A DNA stretch of 64,000 nt from Helicobacter macacae MIT 99-5501 (GTDB lineage: Bacteria; Campylobacterota; Campylobacteria; Campylobacterales; Helicobacteraceae): contig NZ_KI669455.1 of the NCBI RefSeq assembly GCF_000507845.1, positions 450,231-514,230 on the forward strand, in the 5' to 3' direction. The notes below the pieces were generated by a model that made no database searches, had not been told where the DNA came from, and saw only the letters and a list, made by a program, of their open reading frames with translations. Of the stretch, positions 1 through 6,928 are shown piece after piece; the stretch's first letter is position 1; each line of letters opens with the position of its first letter. The position numbers and the translations under genes are program-made.

Positions 1-2
1 CA

Positions 3-221
3 AGGCAGACAATATACCTAGCAGAAGTCAGCAAGGAGGATAAGCACGCGCTAGGTGGTGGCATAGATGGCGAAAAAATCGAAGTGCTATACCTAAAAGC
101 AAGCAAGGCATTGGACTTCGTGCGTGATGAGGACTACCACAAAACACCCTCTCTAGCCTTTGCTATCAACTACTTTTTTTATCAGTATCGCCCTCAAGCA
201 AAAGCTAGTAAAAAGCGATGA
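3..221 (+). CDS. C-terminal end of a probable NUDIX hydrolase (partial)
   Basis: The reading frame is open from the window edge to a TGA and encodes 72 residues. The segment reads like the end of a NUDIX-fold sugar-nucleotide or ADP-ribose pyrophosphatase: a GGGIDGEKIEVLYL strand followed by a helix with the dipeptide DF and the closing FAINYFFYQY. The NUDIX box itself would lie upstream of the window and cannot be seen, so the family call rests on resemblance of the tail only. The TGA overlaps an ATG in another frame (218), which I do not consider the real start of the next gene. Confidence 0.45.
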   Translation, partial: RQTIYLAEVSKEDKHALGGGIDGEKIEVLYLKASKALDFVRDEDYHKTPSLAFAINYFFYQYRPQAKASKKR

Positions 222-302
222 GAATCCCAAAGCCAAAAGTAGCCAAAGCCAAAATTAGTAAAGCTAAAATCACAAAATCTATAAAAAAGGAATACTTCCA
301 CG

Positions 303-1229
303 ATGAGCACGACAAAAAATCTAACAAAACAAAAACCCTACCAAGTGCGTATCCAAACTTTTGCGCTAGCTTTTGCCCTGCTACTTTTGCTATCTCTCCA
401 GCAAGCGCACAGCGAGCAAAATCAACTAAAGAATCTTTACAAACTTCAGCACACCACAAAAATCGCCATTTCATCTGTCGATACAAAATCCAACACCATA
501 GAATTTCCAGCTATGGGACGCGTAGTGGGCGAGAGTGGGTTTATATGGCATATCTATGATGAAAACTACGCAAGTATCATCGCCACCGCTACGATTATAG
601 AGATAAAATCAAGCCAAAATGAATATAGCCCAAAAAACACCACACAAGAAAAAACCTCACAAAAAGCTAACCCACAAAAGCAAAATCCAAAAGATAACGC
701 CAGCCAGAGCGCAAAAGCAATAGCGCGGATAAATCCTATCAGTGTCTTAGAGCAAAAATACCTCCCAAGCCCTACAAACAAGCCTGTCGCAGGCGATGAG
801 GTGCATTTCGGGACGCTAAATAGCCTAGCCTTTATCATCGCTCCTACGCTAGAGACTTATGATTCTATCCGTGCTAGCTACCCATCTATGCAGTTTCTAA
901 ACTCCGATTTAATGGTGGGCTATCTTTTTGACAAAAGCAAATTCGACCCCAAGCCAAAAGTGCTAAGCAATGCTTGCGCGGTGTATAGCGTGGGATTGCT
1001 TTTTTTGGTTACAAGAGATAGGCTTTCCGTGCTTGATTGTCAAAGTTTGGTAGAGCTAGATAGCGTGGCGTTTGATACAAGTGCAGTTGGGCAGACGATT
1101 GCGCCGTTTTTTTCGCGTGTGCAATACGCCTCAAGCGGCTCGCTAGATTCTGCACTCAAGCGCAAAAACTCAAAGCAGTATTTTGAATACTACGATGGGC
1201 TACTAAAAGAGGGCAAAAACTTCAAGTAG
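303..1229 (+). CDS. PgbA-like plasminogen-binding protein (N-terminal domain family)
   Basis: This 308-residue exported protein has an N-terminal hydrophobic stretch (residues about 19-34, FALAFALLLLLSLQQAHS) that looks like a signal peptide. The core matches, from memory, the N-terminal domain of Helicobacter PgbA/PgbB: a GxVVGESGxIxH segment near residue 72, IIAPTLETYDSI near 180, FLNSDLMVGYLF near 200, then SVLDCQSLVEL and IAPFFSRVQ. Residues about 108-145 are a Lys/Gln/Asn/Ser-rich linker. The lysine-rich C-terminal region to which plasminogen binding was mapped in H. pylori PgbA is missing or short, so binding cannot be assumed. ATG 303 has a GGAA motif about 10 nt upstream. Confidence 0.65.
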   Translation: MSTTKNLTKQKPYQVRIQTFALAFALLLLLSLQQAHSEQNQLKNLYKLQHTTKIAISSVDTKSNTIEFPAMGRVVGESGFIWHIYDENYASIIATATIIEIKSSQNEYSPKNTTQEKTSQKANPQKQNPKDNASQSAKAIARINPISVLEQKYLPSPTNKPVAGDEVHFGTLNSLAFIIAPTLETYDSIRASYPSMQFLNSDLMVGYLFDKSKFDPKPKVLSNACAVYSVGLLFLVTRDRLSVLDCQSLVELDSVAFDTSAVGQTIAPFFSRVQYASSGSLDSALKRKNSKQYFEYYDGLLKEGKNFK

Positions 1230-1353
1230 CCCAAGTAGTAGCGCAACTCCACACAAAGCCACCTCATACAAGTCATTTTGCAAGCAAGCCACCTCACAAA
1301 TGCCACCTTGCAAAATTTCCAAAACCACAAACCCCCACCAATAAATCCAAGCA

Positions 1354-2346
1354 ATGAATCCAAGCACAACTCTTTTTGCTAGTAGCGATGGCTCTCTTAG
1401 TGCGTTTAATGAAGAGTTTGGCGAGTGCTACTCCTCGCTTAGTGAGGGTGCGCTAAGCGAAAAGCTCACCAAGCATATTGCCCCTGCGTTTGAGTATCTG
1501 CGCTCACAAATGCAAAGCGATGATTTTAAAGCCAAAATCCCCCTTAGCACAAAAAGCGATATTTGGATTTTGGATATTTGCTTTGGGCTAGGGTATAATG
1601 CCTTTTTGAGCGCGAGCGCATTTGAGTATTTACTAGGACAATCAAACACCAAGCCAAAACCAGCTAGCGCAAAACTTCATATCATTTCGCTAGAAAAAGA
1701 TAGGGCTACTTTGGATTTGGCAGGGCAGATTTGGCACTTAGATGATAAGAAGTGGCAAAGCCTAGCTAGCGGGCAAAGCACTAGCCTAAACCAAAGCACT
1801 AGCCTAACTATCATTTGGGGCGATGCAAGCAGTGTGCTAAAAAATCTTGCACAAGTTTTTGAAAAAGATTTCACAAAAGATTTGTCAAAAAAATCAAAAA
1901 ACCAAAAATATCTTGCAGATTTTGAGAGAGATTTTGCGCAGGGTTTTGGGGGGGATTTTGCAGAATATTTTGCCAGAGATTTTGCAGGCTTTGATATTAT
2001 CTACCAAGACCCCTTTAGCTTTGGCAAAAACCCTGCACTATGGAGTGAGGAGCATTTCAAGCGCCTTTTTGCCATAAGCAAAAGCACTTGTCTCATCACT
2101 TCTTATGCTACGCGCAAAGAAGTGCTAGCAAACGCGCAAAAAGCAGGGTTTCTAGCACACAAGCAAAAGGGAGATTTTAGTCGTTTTTGCCAAGATATTT
2201 TTCTCAAGCACAAAGGCAAGCACACAAGCAAAATCTCCAATAAGGCAAAATCACACCCAAATCCACAAGTAAAATCTAGAGAATCTAGCCTTTTTAGTAA
2301 GCAAAAATTGCCTGCCAAATGTGCAAAACCACACAAACCATACTAA
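1354..2346 (+). CDS. MnmD-type tRNA (mnm5s2U34) methyltransferase-like protein
   Basis: The 330-residue protein is the stand-alone methyltransferase half of MnmC (MnmD type), which completes the mnm5 modification at wobble U34 of some tRNAs. The N-terminus carries the family signature DGSLSAFNEEFGECYSSLSEGA. The SAM-binding motif is IWILDICFGLGYNAF (residues about 70-85), and the signature DIIYQDPFSFGKNPALWSEE with its D-x-F-S...N-P...W pattern lies near 210-230. No FAD oxidase domain follows. Residues about 165-212 form a degenerate F-x-x-DFA repeat inserted just before the catalytic strand, and the last 50 residues are Lys/Ser-rich. It lies 48 bp upstream of fmt and may be co-transcribed with it. 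Confidence 0.75.
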   Translation: MNPSTTLFASSDGSLSAFNEEFGECYSSLSEGALSEKLTKHIAPAFEYLRSQMQSDDFKAKIPLSTKSDIWILDICFGLGYNAFLSASAFEYLLGQSNTKPKPASAKLHIISLEKDRATLDLAGQIWHLDDKKWQSLASGQSTSLNQSTSLTIIWGDASSVLKNLAQVFEKDFTKDLSKKSKNQKYLADFERDFAQGFGGDFAEYFARDFAGFDIIYQDPFSFGKNPALWSEEHFKRLFAISKSTCLITSYATRKEVLANAQKAGFLAHKQKGDFSRFCQDIFLKHKGKHTSKISNKAKSHPNPQVKSRESSLFSKQKLPAKCAKPHKPY

Positions 2347-2394
2347 ACTAAGCACGCAAAACCACACAAATCACATTAACCACAAGGAGAGTAT

Positions 2395-3330
2395 ATGAGA
2401 ATCGTATTTATGGGGACACCGATTTTTGCGACTATCGTTTTTGATAAGCTGCTTGCAGAGCTTGAGAGGGCAGGGCATAGCTGTGAAGTCCTGCGCGTAA
2501 TCACCCAAGAGGATAAGCCTGTGGGACGCAAAGGCATAATCACTCCCCCACCGATGAAGCAAAAAGCCTTGCAAAAAGGCATAGAAGTCTTGCAGCCACG
2601 CACCCTAGATAGCGCATTTAGCCAGTCCCTAGCTTCATTGCAGATAGATTTTATACTCGTAGTAGCTTATGGCAAGATATTGCCAAAATCGATTTTGCAA
2701 ATCGCGCCCTGCATAAATGTCCACGCTTCCATACTGCCCAAATATCGTGGCGCAAGCCCCATTCAGCAGATGATTTTAAGCGATGATAGCCACTATGGAG
2801 TAAGCATAATGGCTATGGAGGAGGGGCTTGATAGCGGAGCGATTTTAGGGGTTAGCAAAATCCCTAGAAACGATGAGAACTACACCGCTTTGAGCGCGAC
2901 TTTAGCCCAGCTAGGTGGGGCAGAGCTTGCTAGGGTTTTGTGTGAGTTTGACACTATCACGCCCTTAGCTCAAGATGAGAGCAAGGCTAGCTATTGCAAA
3001 AAGATTCGCAAAGCCGATGGGGAAGTGCGCTTCACAAATGCGAGCGAAATCTACAAAAAATCCCTAGCCTTTACCCCTTGGCCAAGCGTGTTTATGCCAA
3101 ATGGCATAAAGATTTTTGGTATCAAAGTAGCACAGATAGAAGCACTCGGCACAAAAGCAGGCAAGACAAAAGCAGGCGAGGTGCTAAGCATATCGCCCAC
3201 GATAGTAGCCTGCCAAAAAGGCGCGATAGAGATAGATGAGCTGCAAGCCCCTAGCAAAAACAAAATGCGCGCAAGTGAGTTTCTAAAAACACGCGGGATA
3301 AAAATCGGCACAAATCTTTTGGAGATATAA
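2395..3330 (+). CDS. fmt: Methionyl-tRNA formyltransferase
   Basis: Fmt transfers a formyl group from 10-formyl-THF to initiator Met-tRNA, so that translation can begin with fMet. At 311 residues the protein is full length. It opens with MRIVFMGTPIFATIV, and the formyl-transfer core contains CINVHASILPKYRGASPIQ, with the family's N-x-H...SLLPxxRG-like catalytic signature, followed by GVSIMAMEEGLDSG. The C-terminal domain ends with FLKTRGIKIG. An AAGGAG ribosome-binding site lies 6-8 nt before ATG 2395. Confidence 0.97.
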   Translation: MRIVFMGTPIFATIVFDKLLAELERAGHSCEVLRVITQEDKPVGRKGIITPPPMKQKALQKGIEVLQPRTLDSAFSQSLASLQIDFILVVAYGKILPKSILQIAPCINVHASILPKYRGASPIQQMILSDDSHYGVSIMAMEEGLDSGAILGVSKIPRNDENYTALSATLAQLGGAELARVLCEFDTITPLAQDESKASYCKKIRKADGEVRFTNASEIYKKSLAFTPWPSVFMPNGIKIFGIKVAQIEALGTKAGKTKAGEVLSISPTIVACQKGAIEIDELQAPSKNKMRASEFLKTRGIKIGTNLLEI

Positions 3331-3761
3331 GCCCCTCAAATCGTTGTTTGCAATTTTTTAGCACATTGTTTGCGCTCAAGCATAAAAAACTACTATGCGA
3401 TAAAAAACTGCATTTTGTAATTCTTTGTAAATACCCCTCCCTAAATCCCTCAGCTACGGGGAGGGACTTTTTGTGGCACATAACGCCACTTATTCCACCC
3501 CTATCTCATAAAATTTTCTTTTCTTTGCTAAATTGCCACTTTTTTAAGCCCCTTTCCTTGCGAAATCGCTACACTGCTTAACACCCCTCCCCCAAATAAT
3601 AAATTGTAGCAGAGAGATTTGGGACTTTAAAAGCCCCCTCCCTTAGCACAAGGATATTTGCTCTTAGTGCGAGGATATTTGCCACTCTTGAATCTCCCTC
3701 CCTTAGCGTGAGGATACTTTCTTTATTAAGCCCCCTCCCTTGCGAAATCGCCACACTGCTT
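3331..3761. repeat. Intergenic block of degenerate C-rich repeat fragments
   Basis: There is no credible gene here. From about 3430 the sequence contains repeated short units of the form CCCCTCCCTTAGC followed by R-AGGATATTTGC (for example near 3632, 3658 and 3693), plus the motif TTGCGAAATCGC(C/T)ACACTGCTTAA twice (3556-3582 and about 3740-3763). The same units appear near 6010-6100 and 16075-16115, always just outside a larger MITE-like element. They look like decayed ends of that element or its nested relatives. Confidence 0.6.
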
Positions 3762-4159
3762 AAGCCCCCTCCCTTGCGGAGGGGGTTTGGGGGTGGGTTC
3801 TTTTGCCCTTAAATCTCAAGCAAGACAAACAACTTCTAGTAATGCAAATACTTCCGTCATTGCGAGACTTGACAAAGTCAAGTCGTGGCAATCCAAAAAA
3901 ATGCGCCAAACTTGTCATTGCGATATTCCGTGCGAAAGCGTGGAATCGTGGCAATCCACAATGACAGCATAAACTCCACCACGCTGTCATTTGCGAGAAT
4001 CGCTTTAGCGTTCGTGGCAATCTATGTCTTTTTATTTTTTGTATGGATTGCCACGCAAATGCTAAGGCATTTGCTCGCAAAACAAGGCAAAGCCGTAGTT
4101 TCTTTAGTAATGACGGAAATCAACCCACCCCCTTTATCCCCCTCCGCAGAGGGAGGGGG
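3762..4159 (+). mobile_element. MITE-like palindromic element, copy 1
   Basis: This 398-bp non-coding element is bounded by about 37-bp G/C-rich inverted ends. The left end is 3762-3798 (AAGCCCCCTCCC...GGTGGGT) and the right end 4123-4159 (ACCCACCCC...GGAGGGGG). Inside are at least three small palindromic units with conserved arms GTCATTGCGA and GTGGCAATCC: 3856-3894, 3914-3957 and 3986-4024. Their inner stems differ (ACTTGAC/GTCAAGT, ATTCC/GGAAT and GCTTTAGC types). A further half unit follows near 4045-4082. There is no transposase, so any mobility would have to be supplied in trans. It closely matches the copy at 6103-6535. Confidence 0.75.
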
Positions 4160-4226
4160 AACTCGCAAAATTACCACTTGCAAAGGGAGGGGGAACTCGC
4201 AAAATTACTACTTGCAGAGGGAGGGA
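4151..4226 (+). repeat. 34-bp tandem repeat (two full units plus a partial)
   Basis: The unit GGGAGGGGGAACTCGCAAAA followed by TTAC(C/T)ACTTGCA occurs at 4151-4184 and 4185-4218, with one or two differences between units. A partial third unit starts at 4219. It appears to be a duplication of the right end of the MITE-like element just upstream. Confidence 0.75.
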
Positions 4227-4388
4227 TTAAAAAGCAAATCCCCCTCGTGCTAAGGGAGGGGGGGAATATTTCTCGCCATTGCGAGCAAGCGTAGCGAAGT
4301 TTTTTAGCAATGACAAAAAATATTGCCATATTTGAGCGCAAGCGAAATATCTCAAAAAAATAATGCGAGTTGTTAGAAAATATTTTTA

Positions 4389-4432
4389 GAGATATTTTCG
4401 CTTTTTTGCAAAAAGCCCAATATGACAAAAAA
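4389..4432 (+). repeat. Dispersed repeat (GATATTTTCGCTTTTTTGCAA type)
   Basis: This is a short copy of a second repeat family: GAGATATTTTCGCTTTTTTG, then CAAAAAGCCCAATATGACA. A near-identical stretch lies at 6757-6797, and a related version lies inside the 147-bp element at 15908-16054. A partial inverse copy (GAGCGCAAGCGAAATATCTC) lies about 50 bp upstream, near 4331-4351. Confidence 0.6.
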
Positions 4433-4610
4433 ATCAAAAAAAACAAAAAATCAAAAAAACCACACAAGCACCCCACAATCCACTCCCCCACAAAATTTTC
4501 CACAAAAATCTAACATTTCGCTAGATTTTCCACCATTTTCTAGCTTTTTACACAATTTTTACATTTTTTATTTCTCATTTTTACTTTTTTTTGCCACAAT
4601 TACTAGCATT

Positions 4611-4673
4611 AGGTTTCACGCTTGCTTTACATTTGGCATTTTTGTAAGGCAAAAGTGTAAAGCAAGCGAGCCT
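4611..4673 (+). promoter_or_regulatory. Long hairpin immediately upstream of the porin gene
   Basis: The left arm 4611-4637 pairs with the right arm 4649-4673 around an 11-nt loop. The core is a perfect 12-13 bp match, GCTTGCTTTACA with TGTAAAGCAAGC, extended on both sides with a few mismatches. No U-run follows, so it is not a simple terminator. The hairpin ends about 12 nt before the AAGGAG ribosome-binding site. It could stabilise the porin mRNA 5' end or act as an operator; sequence alone does not decide. Confidence 0.6.
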
Positions 4674-4696
4674 AAAATCACTCTTAAGGAGAAGAA

Positions 4697-5908
4697 ATGA
4701 AAAAGTTGGCTTTGAGCGGCGCACTAGCTGCGATTGTGGCGATACCTGCACTAGGTATCGAAGTGTATAGCAATGAGGAAAAGGGAGCTTCTGTGGAGCT
4801 CTATGGTAGCTTGAGAGGCTTTGTCGGTGGTGGCGGAGAACTTCCAAAGATAAATGATAGCAGATTACCTGTTGGGAGTGGTAATGCGCTAATCGGCTTC
4901 CAAAATAACTCCCACTTTGGTATCAACTCCAAGTATGGCAAGCTTTTCACAAAAGTAGAGTTTGGCTTGAGTGAGGGTGGATTTCTGGGCACTACAGTAG
5001 TTGCAAGCGACGGCACAAGTAAAAATTATGTCGGCTTGCGTAAGGTATTTGGGACTTATGACTTTGGCTCTGGCGGTAAGCTAACCTTTGGTAAGATAGA
5101 CACACCTACGATTGAGGGTGGGTTTCAGTCAGATTTCAACAACAACGATGCAGGTGGTAATGGATTTGGCTCTGTAACCACTGGAAGCAGAAAGCTCCAA
5201 ATCCAATACTCCCACTCTGGAGCGACTGTGGCTATTATCGCCGATGAAGCAGCAACAGGGAATGCTACCAATACTGTATATACCCAAAGCTACCTATCAA
5301 ATTCTAGGCTAAATCCGTTTCCTAGAATCGCTGTATCTTATGAGGGCAAAATAGGCGAAAAAGGTAAATTTAAAGTCGCTGCTACCTATAAGTGGTATGG
5401 TGAAAATTACTCTTCACAACCTAGAGCGAATGTGCACGCTGGGCATTTAGTTGCAGGAGCAAAGATTCCCTTTGGAGAAAAAGCCTATCTATCTGCTATA
5501 TTTCACTACGGAATAAATGGACACCTATACTCCGAACAACAAACTTCATACTCTACAGGCACATATGGATATAGCAATCTCAATGAAGGAGCAGGGCTAA
5601 ATGCACAACGCACAGGGCTACTACTAGAAGGTGGAGCAAAAATAAATGACACCATAAGCGTAGCAGCAGGCGTGGGCTACCAAGCGACATTTAATGGTAA
5701 CAATCAGCGAGGACATTTGAGCAATAATAACGGGGCGCAAGCTATCCATAGCTACAAAGTCTATGCAAACCTCCCTATCAATGTCGCAAAAGGCTTCCAA
5801 GTCGTCCCACAACTTGGGCTTTATGACACTATTGAAACTTACAGGGTTAAAACAGATAATCATAGAACGGCTCTTGTAGGACTTATCCGCTTGAAGTATG
5901 ACTTCTAG
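4697..5908 (+). CDS. Outer-membrane porin (beta-barrel)
   Basis: The 403-residue precursor starts with a clear signal peptide (MKKLALSGALAAIVAIPALG) and then VELYGSLRGFVGGGG, the typical first strand of a general Gram-negative porin. Alternating aromatic/glycine strands run to the end, including NYVGLRKVFGTYDFGSGGKLTFGKIDTP, where the constriction-loop segment should follow, and the chain ends LVGLIRLKYDF. The terminal Phe fits recognition by the BAM complex. It is probably a major diffusion porin of the outer membrane. Substrate preference cannot be inferred. A strong AAGGAG site precedes ATG 4697, and a long hairpin lies in the leader. Confidence 0.85.
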   Translation: MKKLALSGALAAIVAIPALGIEVYSNEEKGASVELYGSLRGFVGGGGELPKINDSRLPVGSGNALIGFQNNSHFGINSKYGKLFTKVEFGLSEGGFLGTTVVASDGTSKNYVGLRKVFGTYDFGSGGKLTFGKIDTPTIEGGFQSDFNNNDAGGNGFGSVTTGSRKLQIQYSHSGATVAIIADEAATGNATNTVYTQSYLSNSRLNPFPRIAVSYEGKIGEKGKFKVAATYKWYGENYSSQPRANVHAGHLVAGAKIPFGEKAYLSAIFHYGINGHLYSEQQTSYSTGTYGYSNLNEGAGLNAQRTGLLLEGGAKINDTISVAAGVGYQATFNGNNQRGHLSNNNGAQAIHSYKVYANLPINVAKGFQVVPQLGLYDTIETYRVKTDNHRTALVGLIRLKYDF

Positions 5909-5945
5909 GGGATTTCTCTAAGAGATTTTGCTCTAGGGTATTTTT

Positions 5946-5978
5946 CTAGGAGGGGGATTTTCGCTAGGTTTCTCCTAG
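5946..5978 (+). terminator. Possible terminator hairpin after the porin gene
   Basis: The inverted repeat CTAGGAG (5946-5952) and CTCCTAG (5972-5978) is followed by TAGATTTTTGAG. The stem is 7 bp with a 19-nt loop, so it is a weak-to-moderate candidate. Confidence 0.4.
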
Positions 5979-6102
5979 TAGATTTTTGAGCTTTGTGATA
6001 CTTCACTTCTTAAAGCCCCCTCCCTTTGCGTTAGGATACTTGCTTTTTTAAGCCCCCTCCCCAAATAATAAAAATTGTGGCGGAGGATATTTACCACTCT
6101 TT

Positions 6103-6535
6103 AAGCCCCCTCCCTTGCGGAGGGGGTTTGGGGGTGGGTTTTCCCCATTGAATCCAAAGTAATGCAAACAACTGCTAACGATGCAAATGCCTCCGTCATT
6201 GCGAGGCAGTGGCTTTAGCCACAACGAAGCAATCTACCACGCCGTCATTGCGAGACTTGACGAAGTCAAGTCGTGGCAATCCAAAAAAATGCGGCAAACT
6301 TGTCATTGCGAGATTCCACGCGAAAGAGTAGAATCGTGGCAATTCACAATAAAAGCATAAATTATACTATGCTGTCATTGCGAGAATCGCTTTAGCGTTC
6401 GTGGCAATCCACAAAAAAAGAAATAGATTGCCACGCAAGTCTTGCGACTTGCTCGCAAAACAAGGCAAAGCCGTAGTTTCTTTAGTAATGACGGAAATCC
6501 ACCCACCCCCTAACCCCCTCCGCAAGGGAGGGGGG
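6103..6535 (+). mobile_element. MITE-like palindromic element, copy 2
   Basis: This 433-bp copy lies between the convergent porin and ligA genes. The G/C-rich inverted ends are 6103-6139 and 6501-6535. Four GTCATTGCGAG...GCAATCY units lie inside, at 6195-6235, 6244-6282, 6302-6345 and 6374-6410. Units two to four correspond in order to the three units of copy 1. The first (GGCAGTGGCTTTAGCCACAA core) is extra, so copies differ by whole units. The 3' part (CAAGGCAAAGCCGTAGTTTC, then TTTAGTAATGACGGAAATC) is nearly identical to copy 1. Confidence 0.78.
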
Positions 6536-6723
6536 AATATTTGGGGCTTTGCCCTTTTGCAAAGCGCAAGGCTTAGTTCTAGCGCGAAGTAAAACACGCG
6601 AGGCACTCCCCCAAGCCAAAAAAGAAACAGCGGAAGCGTTTTCTTTTTTGGGCGGGGGAGAGGGGAGGGGGCTGCCTTTTTTCTTTTTGCGATTCTACTT
6701 TCTGCCATTTTATAAAAAATCTT
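6536..6723. other. Non-coding G/C-rich stretch between repeats
   Basis: I see no gene. The segment holds short inverted repeats (GCTTTGCCCTTTTGCAAAGC near 6546-6565, and an interrupted TTTTTTC...GAAAAA motif), and frames that happen to be open have no ribosome-binding site or recognisable protein. It is probably the remains of further repeat units. Confidence 0.4.
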
Positions 6724-6756
6724 CTTTCTTTCTTTCTTTCTTTTTTTTTTTTTTTT
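6724..6756 (+). repeat. (CTTT)4 plus T16 simple-sequence tract
   Basis: Four CTTT units (6724-6739), then C and an uninterrupted run of 16 T (6741-6756). It is intergenic, downstream of the convergent porin and ligA genes and outside any credible gene, so length changes probably have no coding effect. Confidence 0.9.
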
Positions 6757-6797
6757 GGATATTTCGCTTTTTTGCAAAAAGCTCAATATGACAAAAA
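6757..6797 (+). repeat. Dispersed repeat (GATATTTCGCTTTTTTGCAA type), second copy
   Basis: GGATATTTCGCTTTTTTGCA then AAAAGCTCAATATGACAAAA matches 4389-4432 almost base for base, and resembles the centre of the 15908-16054 element. Confidence 0.6.
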
Positions 6798-6928
6798 ACA
6801 CCACAAAGTCAAAATCTCACAAAAATCAAATTCCGCGCTTACAAACCTCCACGAAACTCACGCAAAGACTTGCAAAAATCACATAAAACCCAAAAACACA
6901 ACAAAAACCACTACAAAATCATATCCAT

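Noticed and set aside
218-559. Lys-rich open frame whose ATG overlaps the stop of the first gene
   Set aside because: It overlaps the 303-1229 gene, which has a signal peptide and a recognisable domain; the frame's protein is low-complexity with no known match.
3760-4294. Several open frames (61-122 codons) running through the MITE-like element on both strands
   Set aside because: They follow the repeat, are open on both strands because of its palindromes, lack ribosome-binding sites, and are broken differently in each copy.
3856-6410. Repeated GTCATTGCGAG units considered as a CRISPR array
   Set aside because: Units are not evenly spaced, the arms are split around variable self-complementary cores rather than flanking unique spacers, and no cas genes are present.
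6367-6804. 145-codon minus-strand frame across the second element and the T16 tract
   Set aside because: Composition follows the repeats and homopolymer (Lys/Glu runs from T16); no domain or ribosome-binding site.
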